Assembly (NCBI GenBank): GCA_937139415.1
Contig: CAKZPS010000063.1
Location: 18,397-82,396, forward strand
Direction of reading: 5' to 3'
DNA: 64,000 nt
Source of the DNA: an uncultured bacterium
Lineage (GTDB): Bacteria; Atribacterota; Atribacteria; Atribacterales; Caldatribacteriaceae
In this document: positions 1 through 7,597 of the stretch, one piece after another
How the letters are laid out: every line of letters starts with the position of its first letter
Position numbering within the stretch: the first letter of the stretch is position 1
Translations under genes and position numbers: made by a program
The notes under the pieces: model-generated
Databases searched by the model: none
Told to the model about the DNA's origin: nothing
What the model saw: the letters and a program-made list of their open reading frames with translations, nothing else

Positions 1-1
1 T

Positions 2-346
2 CGGAGGATCCAAGATTGCGGTGCTTCCAGTTTCTCCATGGAGGAGATTGACCTCGAGAAACGTTTCCACCTTGCTCAACGATTTTTATCCCTCATCCGA
101 GGAACAAGAAAAGAGGATTTCTGCAATGAACTCTTGAGATTATATGTAGTCCATGAAAAACCGATACCCAAAGAAGTAAGCGATCTCATTTACGAGAGTG
201 AAATTGTTTCCTTCCAGGAGAAGGCATTGGCGTTTATTACCGGACTCTTGAGTTTAAGAAAGGGATCAATCTTAACCCGAGGTAGAAAATCGAACAGAGG
301 AGGTTTCATGATGTGGAGAGAAAAGATGAGGAGAGAAAAGCATTAA
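2..346 (+). CDS. C-terminal end of a Cas8-type large subunit (5' truncated)
   Basis: The reading frame is open to the left edge, so only the last ~114 residues are visible. It ends just where cas7 begins. I place it as the Cascade large subunit (Cas8b/Cst1-type) mainly because the order that follows is cas7-cas5-cas3-cas4-cas1-cas2, the subtype I-B layout. The visible part is helical and charged, with a hydrophobic stretch near ALAFITGLLSL, and ends in a basic tail. An ATG-ATG pair behind a GAGGAGG motif (298-304) lies inside its last codons, but that motif more likely serves cas7. The family cannot be proven from this fragment. Confidence 0.5.
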   Translation, partial: RRIQDCGASSFSMEEIDLEKRFHLAQRFLSLIRGTRKEDFCNELLRLYVVHEKPIPKEVSDLIYESEIVSFQEKALAFITGLLSLRKGSILTRGRKSNRGGFMMWREKMRREKH

Positions 347-1254
347 CCTTGACTGCTGTGGTAAAGGCCTTTCCATTAAACTACGACGAGGGGTACGGCA
401 ATGTGGCAGTGGCAAAAAAGGTACACCGAGGTAATGGTGAAACTTACCTTTTCGCTTCCAGACAGTCGATTCGCTACAGCATTACTGAATGGTGCTTCCA
501 AAACGCTGGTTGGAAAAGGGCTACTGTTTCATCTGGTGAGGGAAACAAAAAAGTTGTCCAGCTTGATCTCAAACAATCATCGGGATCAGAAGAGGAAAAT
601 TATTTCGAAGAGGCCGATCTCTTTGGGTACATGATCACGACTGGAGAAACCAAAACGAGAAGCGCCGTAGCTCGGCTGACACATCTTATTTCTCTCGAGG
701 CTTATTACGGAGATCAAGAATTTCTCAATAACAAGGGTTTTGCCGACAGAATCAAAACAACACCGAATCTGGCAAACATCGAAACAGGGTATGGTTATTA
801 TAAGTACACCTTAGCGGTAGATCTTGATAGAGTAGGTAAGGATGAAAATTTCGGTTATAAATTTGATAAAGAGAAAAGAAAGAAAAGAGTAAAAGATTTG
901 TTGGAAGCAATAAAATTCCTCTATCGAGATATAAAAGGTCGCAGGGAGGATCTTCGTCCTCTTTTTGTCATTGGAGGTGTTTACCCTATAAAGTTGCTCT
1001 TTTTTCACAATGCGGTTAATATCTACTGGCGTGGCTCAAAACCTTTCGTCAGCAGAGAAAGCATTAAAGAAGTGCTGAGGGTGGAATTGCGCGAAAAGAA
1101 CGGAACAAAGGAAAAAGTAGTTGACTATACAAAAATAGGTATTCAACGAGGAGAATTTGGAAATGATGGAGACTGGACAAAATCGCCTTTTGAAGCTATT
1201 GACGATATAAAGAAGGACGTAGAAGAAGCTTTTGACAAATGGCTCCAACATTGA
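313..1254 (+). CDS. cas7: CRISPR Cascade backbone protein Cas7 (DevR/Cst2 family)
   Basis: About 313 residues, the usual size for Cas7 of subtype I-B. The N-terminus reads LTLTAVVKAFPLNYDEGYGN, followed by a basic VAKKV segment and SRQSIRYSI, matching the Cst2/DevR pattern of an RRM-like fold that polymerises along crRNA. Start chosen is GTG at 313, eight bases after GAGGAGG (298-304). The ATGs at 308 and 311 are in the cas8 frame. It overlaps cas8 by 34 bases and the cas5 start by 16, so translation is probably coupled. No lesion is seen. The assignment rests on motif recognition and operon position. Confidence 0.85.
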   Translation: MERKDEERKALTLTAVVKAFPLNYDEGYGNVAVAKKVHRGNGETYLFASRQSIRYSITEWCFQNAGWKRATVSSGEGNKKVVQLDLKQSSGSEEENYFEEADLFGYMITTGETKTRSAVARLTHLISLEAYYGDQEFLNNKGFADRIKTTPNLANIETGYGYYKYTLAVDLDRVGKDENFGYKFDKEKRKKRVKDLLEAIKFLYRDIKGRREDLRPLFVIGGVYPIKLLFFHNAVNIYWRGSKPFVSRESIKEVLRVELREKNGTKEKVVDYTKIGIQRGEFGNDGDWTKSPFEAIDDIKKDVEEAFDKWLQH

Positions 1255-1937
1255 GGATCGAGATCAAACAGGACAAGGCTGTATATAGGACACCTTACTC
1301 TATGGAGATAATCGAAACATATCCTTTGCCTCCCTACTCCACAATTATTGGCTTTCTCCACAATATGTTGGGCTTAAAAGAAGTCCTTTGGGAAATCAAT
1401 GTCTCTATTCAAGGCTCCCATGAGGGGGTATTGAGAGAATATGTCAGTTTTCACAAGTACTCTAAGGGGGAACGAGAGGGGAAAATCTATCCGATAGTAG
1501 TCACTTCTTTGGTAAAGCCTTTTCTTGTAGTACATGTGAGGATGTCGAATGCAGACTGGCACAGACGACTTTTGGCGGCATTACAAGACCCTTTATACTT
1601 CCCTTACTTAGGACGTCCGGAAGATTTGATTACTGAGCTTAAGGTAACTGAGGTAGAAGAAACTGTTTTCCGCTCTAAGAATTCCCCAAGGGGAGGATTG
1701 GAGCTATCCTTTGACACTTACGTGCCTGTGGCTCAAGCAAGAACTTACGATCTATATGGCATGCGTTATTTTCTCCCAAGCTACTATCGTAAGAAAGAAA
1801 AAGGAACTCCTTCTAAGGGACTGCGTATGCGGGTCTTTGAATTAATCCCTGTCTTTTACGTCCAGAAGGGGAGATCGATCGTGCAAGATGTCCGAGTAGA
1901 TAGCAAAGGCCTTCCCATATGGTGGATGACATTATAG
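1239..1937 (+). CDS. cas5: CRISPR Cascade protein Cas5 (Cas5t/Cas5h type)
   Basis: 232 residues. The N-terminal signature is typical of Cas5: TLRIEIKQDKAVYRTPYSME followed by ETYPLPPYSTIIGFLHNMLG, the segment that caps the 5' handle of crRNA. ATG at 1239 lies inside the end of cas7 and puts the conserved LRIEI strand at residue 5, as in relatives. The end overlaps the cas3 start by 19 bases. The gene is intact. Together with Cas7 and the Cas8 fragment it would form a type I-B Cascade complex, but its nuclease partner cas3 next door is broken. Confidence 0.85.
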   Translation: MAPTLRIEIKQDKAVYRTPYSMEIIETYPLPPYSTIIGFLHNMLGLKEVLWEINVSIQGSHEGVLREYVSFHKYSKGEREGKIYPIVVTSLVKPFLVVHVRMSNADWHRRLLAALQDPLYFPYLGRPEDLITELKVTEVEETVFRSKNSPRGGLELSFDTYVPVAQARTYDLYGMRYFLPSYYRKKEKGTPSKGLRMRVFELIPVFYVQKGRSIVQDVRVDSKGLPIWWMTL

Positions 1938-4064
1938 CTAAATCGAGGCCAAAGCAGACCCTGAAGGAACACACCGAAAAACTTCTTGAGAATTACCATG
2001 TTCTCAAAGAAAGTTATCCATTTCCTTTAAATAAAGAGGATTGGGAAATACTACAAAAAGCGTGTCTCTTCCATGATTTTGGGAAAGCAAATGAGTATTT
2101 CCAATCTCTTATAAGAGGTCAAGGGAGCCTTAACCAGCGCCTCAACTTTCCCCACAATTTTCTCTCCATCGCCTTTATTCCTGAAAATGACGAATTGCTC
2201 ATGCGATTGGTAGCTTTCCATCACTGGAGAGATATTCCTCCTATCGAAATGTAGCCTTAGAGGCTATTCATCAAGATATAGAGAGATACTTACCAAAAAT
2301 TAACGAGTAACGGTTTATTATTCTCCTGGGTTTGTTGAATCGTCTGGATCACGCTTCATCTGCAGGAGTGTCTGTAGAGAAGAGAAGACTTGAAAAATTT
2401 CCGGTAACCAGAGGCAAATTATTGCAAAAGACCTCCTGTCCCTGGCAGTTAAAAGAATTTAAGGAACAATATCAACAGCAAAACGGAGTTATTGCGGCCT
2501 CTACAGGCTTGGGAAAGACCGAGATGGGGCTCTTGTGGAGCGGTGGAGGGAAAACTTTCTATACTCTCCCCATACGGACCTCAGGTAATCCATGTTCGAC
2601 CGATTAGTCAAGTACTTTGGAAATGAAAATGTTGGTCTTCTCCACAGTGATGCGTTTGGAAGAATCTTGCTTGGTATGGGAGAAAAGGGGGAGACCGATG
2701 ACGCATTGGTACATTATGATACGGCAAAAAACCTCTCGTTTCCTCTTACCGTAGCCACGGCGGATCAAGTGTTCACCTCAGCCTTAAAATTTTTGGGGTT
2801 TGAGAAGATTTACGCTACCTTATCATATTCGAAAATCATTGTAGATGAGATTCAGGCTTATTCTCCTGCCACTGTTGCCATTATCATACAAGCTCTTCAA
2901 GAGGTTCAGAAGCTTGGGGGTAAATATCTCGTTCTCACGGCTACCCTACCTCCTATCATCAAGAGTCATCTCGAGTGCGACTTTTACATTGAGCATATCC
3001 CTAACTTGGAGAAACACCGAGTGGAACTAGTTTCTGCAGAGATAAATTCTCAAGTCATAAGGTTTGTAGGGAAGTTTTGGGGAAAGAAGATTTTGATTGT
3101 CTGCAACACGGTTAGGAAAGCTCAGGAGGTATATCGAATTCTCAAGGACCGGTATTCTCGATTTCGGGGGTACGATATAGAAAGCTGTTGTGTCAAAAGA
3201 AATCCCCTAATTCTATTTCATGGTTGCTTCACGTCTTGGGATAAAAGGGAAAAGGAGCGTATTGTCCTCGATCAAAAATTCTTGGGTATCTTGGTGGCAA
3301 CACAGGTGGTTGAGGTGTCGTTGGACATTGATTTCGATGTCCTCTTGACTGAACTTGCGCCTCTTGAAGTTTTGATTCAGCGAATGGGCAGGATTTATAG
3401 GCGATACAAGGAAGACGGAAAATACGCTCTGCAAGAACCTAATGTTTATGTCTTCACTGAAAATCCCTCAGGAAAAGGGACTGTGTACGAATCTGAAATT
3501 GTTTCAAAAACTCTGTCTTTTCTCAAGGATGGTATCCTTTCAGAAAGAAACAAGTTAGAAATGGTAGATCAATTCTATTCAGAAGCAAATCTTAGGGATA
3601 CCAGATACCTTGCCTTGTTTCGGAATGCTTTGGATTTCCTTAATAAAAGCTATGGCGAGAATAGTAAGGACAAAGCACAGGAAATTTTCCGGGGTATGGA
3701 TTCCGTTAATGTCTTACCATCATCTTTTCTGGAAAGTCCAATTCAAAACCCGTCTCTTTTACAACATTTGTGTCTTCAGCAAGGTATCTCCTTAAAGTCT
3801 GCGCTTATCGGAATTAATTATGGAAACCGAGCTCAAAGGATGCTTGGCTACGAACTCATCAAAGATTTCCTTGTGCCTATAAGGACCTGGACTTTACAAA
3901 AAACTGAGAGCAAAAGTCTATCGGACCTCGTTAAAAATGATCTTTTTAGAGGCATCTTGGTAGTTGATGGAAGATATGATGAGGAAGGTTTTAAGATTGA
4001 CGCTAGAGATTGCAAAAACAGCACTTTCTCTGAGGGGGAAACTTTTGGGGATGGCATCATATGA
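1919..4064 (+). pseudogene. cas3: cas3 HD nuclease-helicase, broken by two frameshifts and a stop
   Basis: Three consecutive frames together give one Cas3. Frame 1 (1919-2254) carries the HD nuclease with CLFHDFGKA and the second histidine pair FHHWRD, then stops at a TAG. Homology continues one frame over from about 2242 (YRNVALEAIHQDIE...), meets an in-frame TAA near 2308, and resumes through LLGLLNRLDHAS and the Walker A motif STGLGKTEM. Near 2590 the frame changes again (TSGNP then MFDRLVKYFG, where relatives have one continuous segment). The rest (2592-4064) is an intact helicase C-terminal part with DEIQAYSP (Walker B), LTATLPP (motif III) and QRMGRIYRR (motif VI). Three lesions in one gene argue for loss of interference. 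If they are assembly errors, the gene would be a normal ~715-residue HD-helicase fusion. Confidence 0.85.
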
Positions 4065-4573
4065 GTGATTTCTTGGGGACGTTGGAGAATCTTCACATTA
4101 CTGGAGTGAGGGTAAACTACTTCTTTGTATGCCCAAGAAAGCTCTGGCTCTTTGACCGGGGTATACAAATGGAGAAGAACTCCGATCGGGTCTTTTTGGG
4201 GAGACTCCTTGACGAAGAGAGCTTCCCCAGGAAAAGGAAGAGGATAACCATTGACGATCTCATCGCCATTGATGTTCTCGATGATACAACTGTTTACGAA
4301 GTGAAGTACAGCAGGTCTTTTGAGAAGGCGAGCAAAATGCAACTTGGATATTATCTCTATTACTTGCGAAAGTTGGGTATCGAGAGGGAGGGGCTTCTCT
4401 CCTATCCCCGGCTTCGGAGAAGAGAGAGTATGATACTCACGGATGGGTTTATTCAAGAAATTGAGGAAGCTCTCTTGAAGATTCAGAAAGTCCTTGCTTT
4501 ACCCTCTCCTCCAAAGGCGGCGCGAAGACTATACTGTCCAACGTGCTCGTATTTTGAGTTCTGTTTTGGATAA
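4061..4573 (+). CDS. cas4: CRISPR-associated exonuclease Cas4
   Basis: 170 residues, the normal Cas4 size. The iron-sulfur cysteines are present: one in FVCPRKLWLF near residue 27 and three in CPTCSYFEFC at the C-terminus. The RecB-type nuclease core is visible as IDVLDDTTVYEVKYSR (Asp and Glu-x-Lys) followed by MQLGYYLYYLRK. It overlaps the end of cas3 by four bases (ATGA). Cas4 trims and selects prespacers with Cas1 and Cas2. The gene shows no lesion, in contrast to its neighbours cas3 and cas2. Confidence 0.9.
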   Translation: MSDFLGTLENLHITGVRVNYFFVCPRKLWLFDRGIQMEKNSDRVFLGRLLDEESFPRKRKRITIDDLIAIDVLDDTTVYEVKYSRSFEKASKMQLGYYLYYLRKLGIEREGLLSYPRLRRRESMILTDGFIQEIEEALLKIQKVLALPSPPKAARRLYCPTCSYFEFCFG

Positions 4574-4586
4574 AGGGGGGGTAGAG

Positions 4587-5564
4587 ATGCAGCCATACTA
4601 TATCCTGAGTAGCGGAGTGATGAGAAGAAACGAGAATACTCTGCTTATTGAGAAAGAGGATGGGAAAAGAAAGGTTATTCCCATCGAGAATATGGATGCC
4701 CTTCACCTTTTCGGACAAGTCACTCTCAACACCAATCTCCTCACTTTTCTCGCTCAGCAGGAGAAGCCTCTTCACGTGTATAACTATTATGGGTTCTACA
4801 GCGGCACCTTTCTTCCCCGAGAGGGAAACATTTCGGGAGAAGTCTTGGTTCACCAAGTCGAACATTACCTTAATCCTCAAAAGCGCTTTTCTCTTGCTCT
4901 TTCTTTTGTGGAGGGAGCCATATTTCATGCTCGAAGAAATCTGCGGGAATACCAGGAAACCACATTGTTCATTCAAAAGATTGAGGAAGAGCTGGAGCAG
5001 GCAAAGTATGTGACCACCATTTCCGAGCTTATGGGTTGCGAAGGAAGAGCAAAAGAGGCGTATTATAGAGCGTGGAACATATTTCTTAAAGAAGAATTCC
5101 CTTTTGAAAAAAGAATCAAACATTCTCCCTCGGATCCGGTGAACGCACTCATTTCCTTCGGGAATTCGCTGCTTTATACTACTATTCTCTCCGAGTGTTA
5201 CAAAACCCACCTTCATCCTGCGATTAGTTACCTTTATGAGCCGCGAGAGAGGAGATTTTCTCTGTGTCTTGACCTTGCGGAGATCTTTAAACCCCTTATA
5301 GTTGATCCAATCATTTTTCGTCTTGTCAATTCTGGTGTTATTGTAAAACGTGACTTTATTCGGGATCTTGAGGGTTGCTATCTCAACGAGGAAGGACGCA
5401 AGAAATTTCTCCAGGCTTTCGAAGAAAAATTGTGTACCACCATTAAACATCGCCGTCTAAAGCGCAAGGTTTCTTACAGGACCGTTTTGCGCCTCGAGTG
5501 CTACAAGCTCATCAAGCACCTTCTGGGGGATGAAGTGTATGCTCCCTTTAAGGCGTGGTGGTAA
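4587..5564 (+). CDS. cas1: CRISPR integrase Cas1 (subtype I-B)
   Basis: 325 residues, usual length. Start ATG 4587 follows AAAGGGGGGG with good spacing and gives the standard N-terminus MQPYYILSSGVMRRNENTL. The frame stays open further upstream inside cas4, but that part is not Cas1. Metal-site residues are visible: Glu in GCEGRAKEAYY, His in THLHPAISYLYEP and Asp/Glu in CLDLAEIFKPLIVD. It catalyses spacer integration as a complex with Cas2. The gene is intact but its partner cas2, two bases downstream, has two stops, so adaptation is probably lost unless another cas2 exists elsewhere. Confidence 0.93.
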   Translation: MQPYYILSSGVMRRNENTLLIEKEDGKRKVIPIENMDALHLFGQVTLNTNLLTFLAQQEKPLHVYNYYGFYSGTFLPREGNISGEVLVHQVEHYLNPQKRFSLALSFVEGAIFHARRNLREYQETTLFIQKIEEELEQAKYVTTISELMGCEGRAKEAYYRAWNIFLKEEFPFEKRIKHSPSDPVNALISFGNSLLYTTILSECYKTHLHPAISYLYEPRERRFSLCLDLAEIFKPLIVDPIIFRLVNSGVIVKRDFIRDLEGCYLNEEGRKKFLQAFEEKLCTTIKHRRLKRKVSYRTVLRLECYKLIKHLLGDEVYAPFKAWW

Positions 5565-5565
5565 C

Positions 5566-5835
5566 ATGCCGTACTGTATCGTGACTTATGATGTTGGGGA
5601 GGAGTGAATTAACCGGGTGCGGAAGATTCTTAAACGCTATTTCACTTGAGTTCAGAATTCTGTTTTTGAAGGAGAGATTCGGGAAGGCATGCTCGAAAAG
5701 TGCTTTCGGGAAATACAAAAAGCCATAAAAGAGGATAGTGACTCCGTATATGTATACCATTTTGAACTTCAAAGTTCGTGTGTAAAACGCGTCATTGGTT
5801 GCGAAAAAGAAAAGGTGCTCAATCTTATATCGTAG
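5566..5835 (+). pseudogene. cas2: cas2 with two in-frame TGA codons
   Basis: Reading from ATG 5566 gives a full-length, frame-intact Cas2 of 89 codons: MPYCIVTYDVGEE, stop, INRVRKILKRYFT, stop, VQNSVFEGEIREGMLEKCF, and on through DSVYVYHFE to a TAG. The first TGA (5605-5607) sits where relatives have Arg or Lys. The second (5647-5649) sits at the position usually held by Trp before VQNSVFEG. Both are explained by single C:G to T:A transitions (CGA to TGA, TGG to TGA). No frameshift or other damage is present. TGA clearly ends most genes in this window, so general UGA reassignment is unlikely. Confidence 0.88.
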
Positions 5836-6035
5836 TTTTCTGCATCGAAGGGGTGGTGTTCTTGACTACCTTAAGAGGAGCTTTATTTCTGGATAGAAGC
5901 ACATTTTTGAGGGTTGGGTGGAAAACCCTACCGGAGGTTCGCTGCAGAAAGTTTCATTTTTGGACTTTTCCTTTCCTCAAGAAAATGTTTCTTTCTCTTT
6001 TCGTACATGCGTTTTTATTTTTATTTGGTTTTTGG

Positions 6036-6064
6036 GTTTGATCTGAACTATGTGGGATGTAAAC
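6036..6064 (+). repeat. Solitary CRISPR-repeat-like sequence
   Basis: A 29-base unit starts GTTTGATC, contains AACTATG and ends GGGATGTAAAC. This follows the common subtype I-B repeat plan (GTTT at one end, ACCTATGAGGGATTGAAAC-like at the other). It lies 200 bases after cas2 behind T-rich leader-like DNA, exactly where a leader-proximal repeat is expected. No second copy follows at the ~65-base period, so the array is absent or collapsed. A much weaker GTTT...AAAC match at 6175-6206 may be chance. Confidence 0.45.
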
Positions 6065-6292
6065 ACGTTTTAGGTTTTTCATCTCCGTTAGTAGTAACCC
6101 GCTTTTCCTTGTTACCGCGAGGCGCATGTTCCGTGCCGTGGCGTGGTCTCTCTTTTGAATCAAGAGAAAAAGATGTTTCGCCTTAGTGGAGGTCGTAATG
6201 GAAAACCAGGTTCACGAGGACGAATGAGAGAAACTGAGGTTCGAAAAAACGGGGGAAACGAGATTTGTCATACTCCCAGACGTCATATTCTT

Positions 6293-6413
6293 GGGTTCTT
6301 ATCGTGATTAGAATTTAATCAGACTATACGCATGCACAAGAACCTGCGCACATTATCCTCACGTTATGAGAGAATGAAGCGGGCTACGCCCGAGGCGTTC
6401 AGACGCCTCTCTC
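6293..6413. ncRNA. Candidate structured RNA or mobile-element end, several hairpins
   Basis: Arms GGTTCTT (6294-6300) and AAGAACC (6338-6344) enclose an inner TGATTA/TAATCA hairpin. A second module has GAGAGA (6368-6373) pairing with TCTCTC (6408-6413) around two perfect hairpins: CGGGC-tac-GCCCG (6380-6392) and GGCGT-tcag-ACGCC (6394-6407). The second module is a three-way junction. It matches no RNA family I can name. A relic IS200/IS605-type right end is one possible reading. Confidence 0.35.
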
Positions 6414-6724
6414 ACATGATTGGCTTCTTGGGGATTGTGAATATTTTTTTCGAGATCTCTCTTTAGGTTAATCGATTCCGTGTTTTTGCCTCTCTCTTGA
6501 CAAAGAGGAAAATACACCCTTCTGAAAATCTGGAATCTCCTACAATAAGGGGTAGGAAAATGAGTTTTTCGAAATCGAGGGAACAGAGGAGGTGATGAGC
6601 GAGACCAAAGTGATCACTAAGGTTGGTAAGCTTATCTTGGGTAATACGAAAATTTTTTAAAATTCCCCCTTTTCCCCCTAAAGTTCTTTCTTCCTTTGCC
6701 GATATACAGAGTAAGGAAATGAAA

Positions 6725-6797
6725 GGGTAAACTCTCCGAAAGGGGAGGGCACAAAGCCACGGGCCTACGGTGGGAACACTAAGGTAGCCGGGTTGCC
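6725..6797 (+). promoter_or_regulatory. Cyclic di-GMP-I (GEMM-I) riboswitch aptamer
   Basis: The conserved GEMM-I string is present in order: GGTAAACTCTCC, GAAA tetraloop, GGGGAGGGCACAAAGCC, ACGGGCCTACGG, a short loop, then GGTAGCCGGGTTGCC. P1 can form between GGTAA (6726-6730) and TTGCC (6793-6797). The GAAA-capped stem pairs CTCTCC with GGGGAG, and the later CCTACGG/GGTAG region is the tetraloop-receptor side. It lies 67 bases before the start of a lipoprotein with a C39-like peptidase domain. It senses the bacterial second messenger c-di-GMP. Confidence 0.9.
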
Positions 6798-6833
6798 AAG
6801 TTCCTTTCTTTTTAGGCTTGTTTTGTTGCCCAT

Positions 6834-6857
6834 ACTCCCTCTCGGATGCAAGGGGGT
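6834..6857 (+). promoter_or_regulatory. Ribosome-binding-site sequestering stem (riboswitch output)
   Basis: ACTCCCT (6834-6840) pairs with AGGGGGT (6851-6857), seven pairs including one G-U around a ten-base loop. The right arm is the ribosome binding site of the ATG at 6865. CCCTC in the left arm could instead pair with GAGGG of the aptamer stem, giving a simple switch. The sense (on or off with ligand) is not decidable by eye. Confidence 0.5.
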
Positions 6858-6864
6858 CTTCGGG

Positions 6865-7503
6865 ATGAGAAAACGGCAGGTCGTCTTCTTGGTTTTAGGT
6901 TTATTGGTAGTGGTCTTAGCCGGGTGTTCTTCGCAGCTCACGCTTCCCCCTCAGAATCGAGAAAGTCTCTTTCTCTCCCGATGGGTAGAGAATTCCTCTT
7001 CTCGGGTACTCCTTGACGTTCCATTTTTGCCTCAGGTTCCCCCTGGTGATTGGGCCAATACCCGTAATTGTGGAGTTGCTGCGGCAGTGATGGTGAAGGC
7101 TTACTACTATGGGAGTACTCCAACTCCCCAAGACATTGTTGAAGCCGATGAATGGCTTCACGCCCGTTTTGGACTTCCGCTCAATAATTATAATGGAGAT
7201 TTTACCAATGTTTTTCAAATCCGTAGTTGGCTTGAAGCGCAAGGGATTTCGACTCGTATCGGTATGGGAAATGGAGAGATGTTACGTTCTTTTCTGAAGG
7301 AAGGAAAACCGGTCATTGTTGCCGTTTTTGCCCACATGAATCCGAGGAGTGCTAAACACGCCATGCTCCTTGTAGGAATGACCCAGGATGCGGTGATCGT
7401 ACATGATCCTGGGAAACCTAATGGCGCGAGCAACGTGTATTCTCTCAATCAATTCTTATCAAGTTGGCAGGCGCAGAATAACTGGTATATCACCATTGAA
7501 TGA
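6865..7503 (+). CDS. Lipoprotein with C39-like (papain-fold) peptidase domain, c-di-GMP controlled
   Basis: 212 residues. ATG 6865 follows AGGGGGT with 7-base spacing. The frame also opens upstream but runs into the riboswitch, so the longer start is rejected. The N-terminus MRKRQVVFLVLGLLVVVLAG plus Cys gives a lipoprotein signal with lipobox VLAGC near residue 20. The domain from about residue 53 reads LDVPFLPQVPPGDWANTRNC, then GVAAAVMVKAYY, with the likely nucleophile Cys in RNCG, then His in AKHAMLLVGM and HDPG as third catalytic element. This is the C39-like-2 plan. It is probably a surface cysteine protease or amidase switched with lifestyle by c-di-GMP. Substrate unknown. Confidence 0.8.
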   Translation: MRKRQVVFLVLGLLVVVLAGCSSQLTLPPQNRESLFLSRWVENSSSRVLLDVPFLPQVPPGDWANTRNCGVAAAVMVKAYYYGSTPTPQDIVEADEWLHARFGLPLNNYNGDFTNVFQIRSWLEAQGISTRIGMGNGEMLRSFLKEGKPVIVAVFAHMNPRSAKHAMLLVGMTQDAVIVHDPGKPNGASNVYSLNQFLSSWQAQNNWYITIE

Positions 7504-7529
7504 AAAATGAGTACCAGCGAGTGGTGAAA

Positions 7530-7553
7530 ATAGGAAAATTTTCCTATAGCTTT
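7530..7553 (+). other. Perfect 18-base palindrome followed by T-run
   Basis: ATAGGAAAATTTTCCTAT (7530-7546, shared outer bases) is followed by AGCTTTTT. It could be a weak terminator for the peptidase gene, or a protein site. The stem has no natural loop and is AT-rich, so termination is uncertain. Confidence 0.35.
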
Positions 7554-7597
7554 TTCTCGCGGAAACCGCTATCCTCAAGAGGAAAAAGGTGGTTTCC

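Larger units (their letters stand above)
5836..6724. other. Gene-free region after cas2: T-rich leader-like DNA and structured block
   Basis: No convincing gene. 5836-6035 is T-rich on the plus strand, as CRISPR leaders often are, and ends in a repeat-like sequence (6036-6064). 6293-6413 forms several hairpins. 6497-6502 is TTGACA, but no well-spaced -10 follows. Two tiny overlapping frames (6560-6595, 11 codons, and 6595-6660, 21 codons, coupled by ATGA and preceded by GAGGAGG) exist. I do not recognise either product and do not call them genes. Confidence 0.5.

Noticed and set aside
4449..5450. 333-codon open frame on the minus strand across cas4/cas1
   Set aside because: It lies fully antisense to cas1, has no ribosome site and no recognisable domain; cas1 on the plus strand has clear catalytic motifs.
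5566..5835. Genome-wide UGA=Trp recoding to explain cas2
   Set aside because: TGA is the natural terminator of many intact genes here (pyrB, cas7, lysS), and only one of the two TGA codons is at a Trp position.
5836..6724. Full CRISPR array
   Set aside because: Only one repeat-like unit is present and no regularly spaced second copy was found in the gap.
6793..6864. Longer N-terminus for the C39-like lipoprotein
   Set aside because: It would begin inside the riboswitch aptamer and spoil the lipoprotein signal; ATG 6865 has its own ribosome site.
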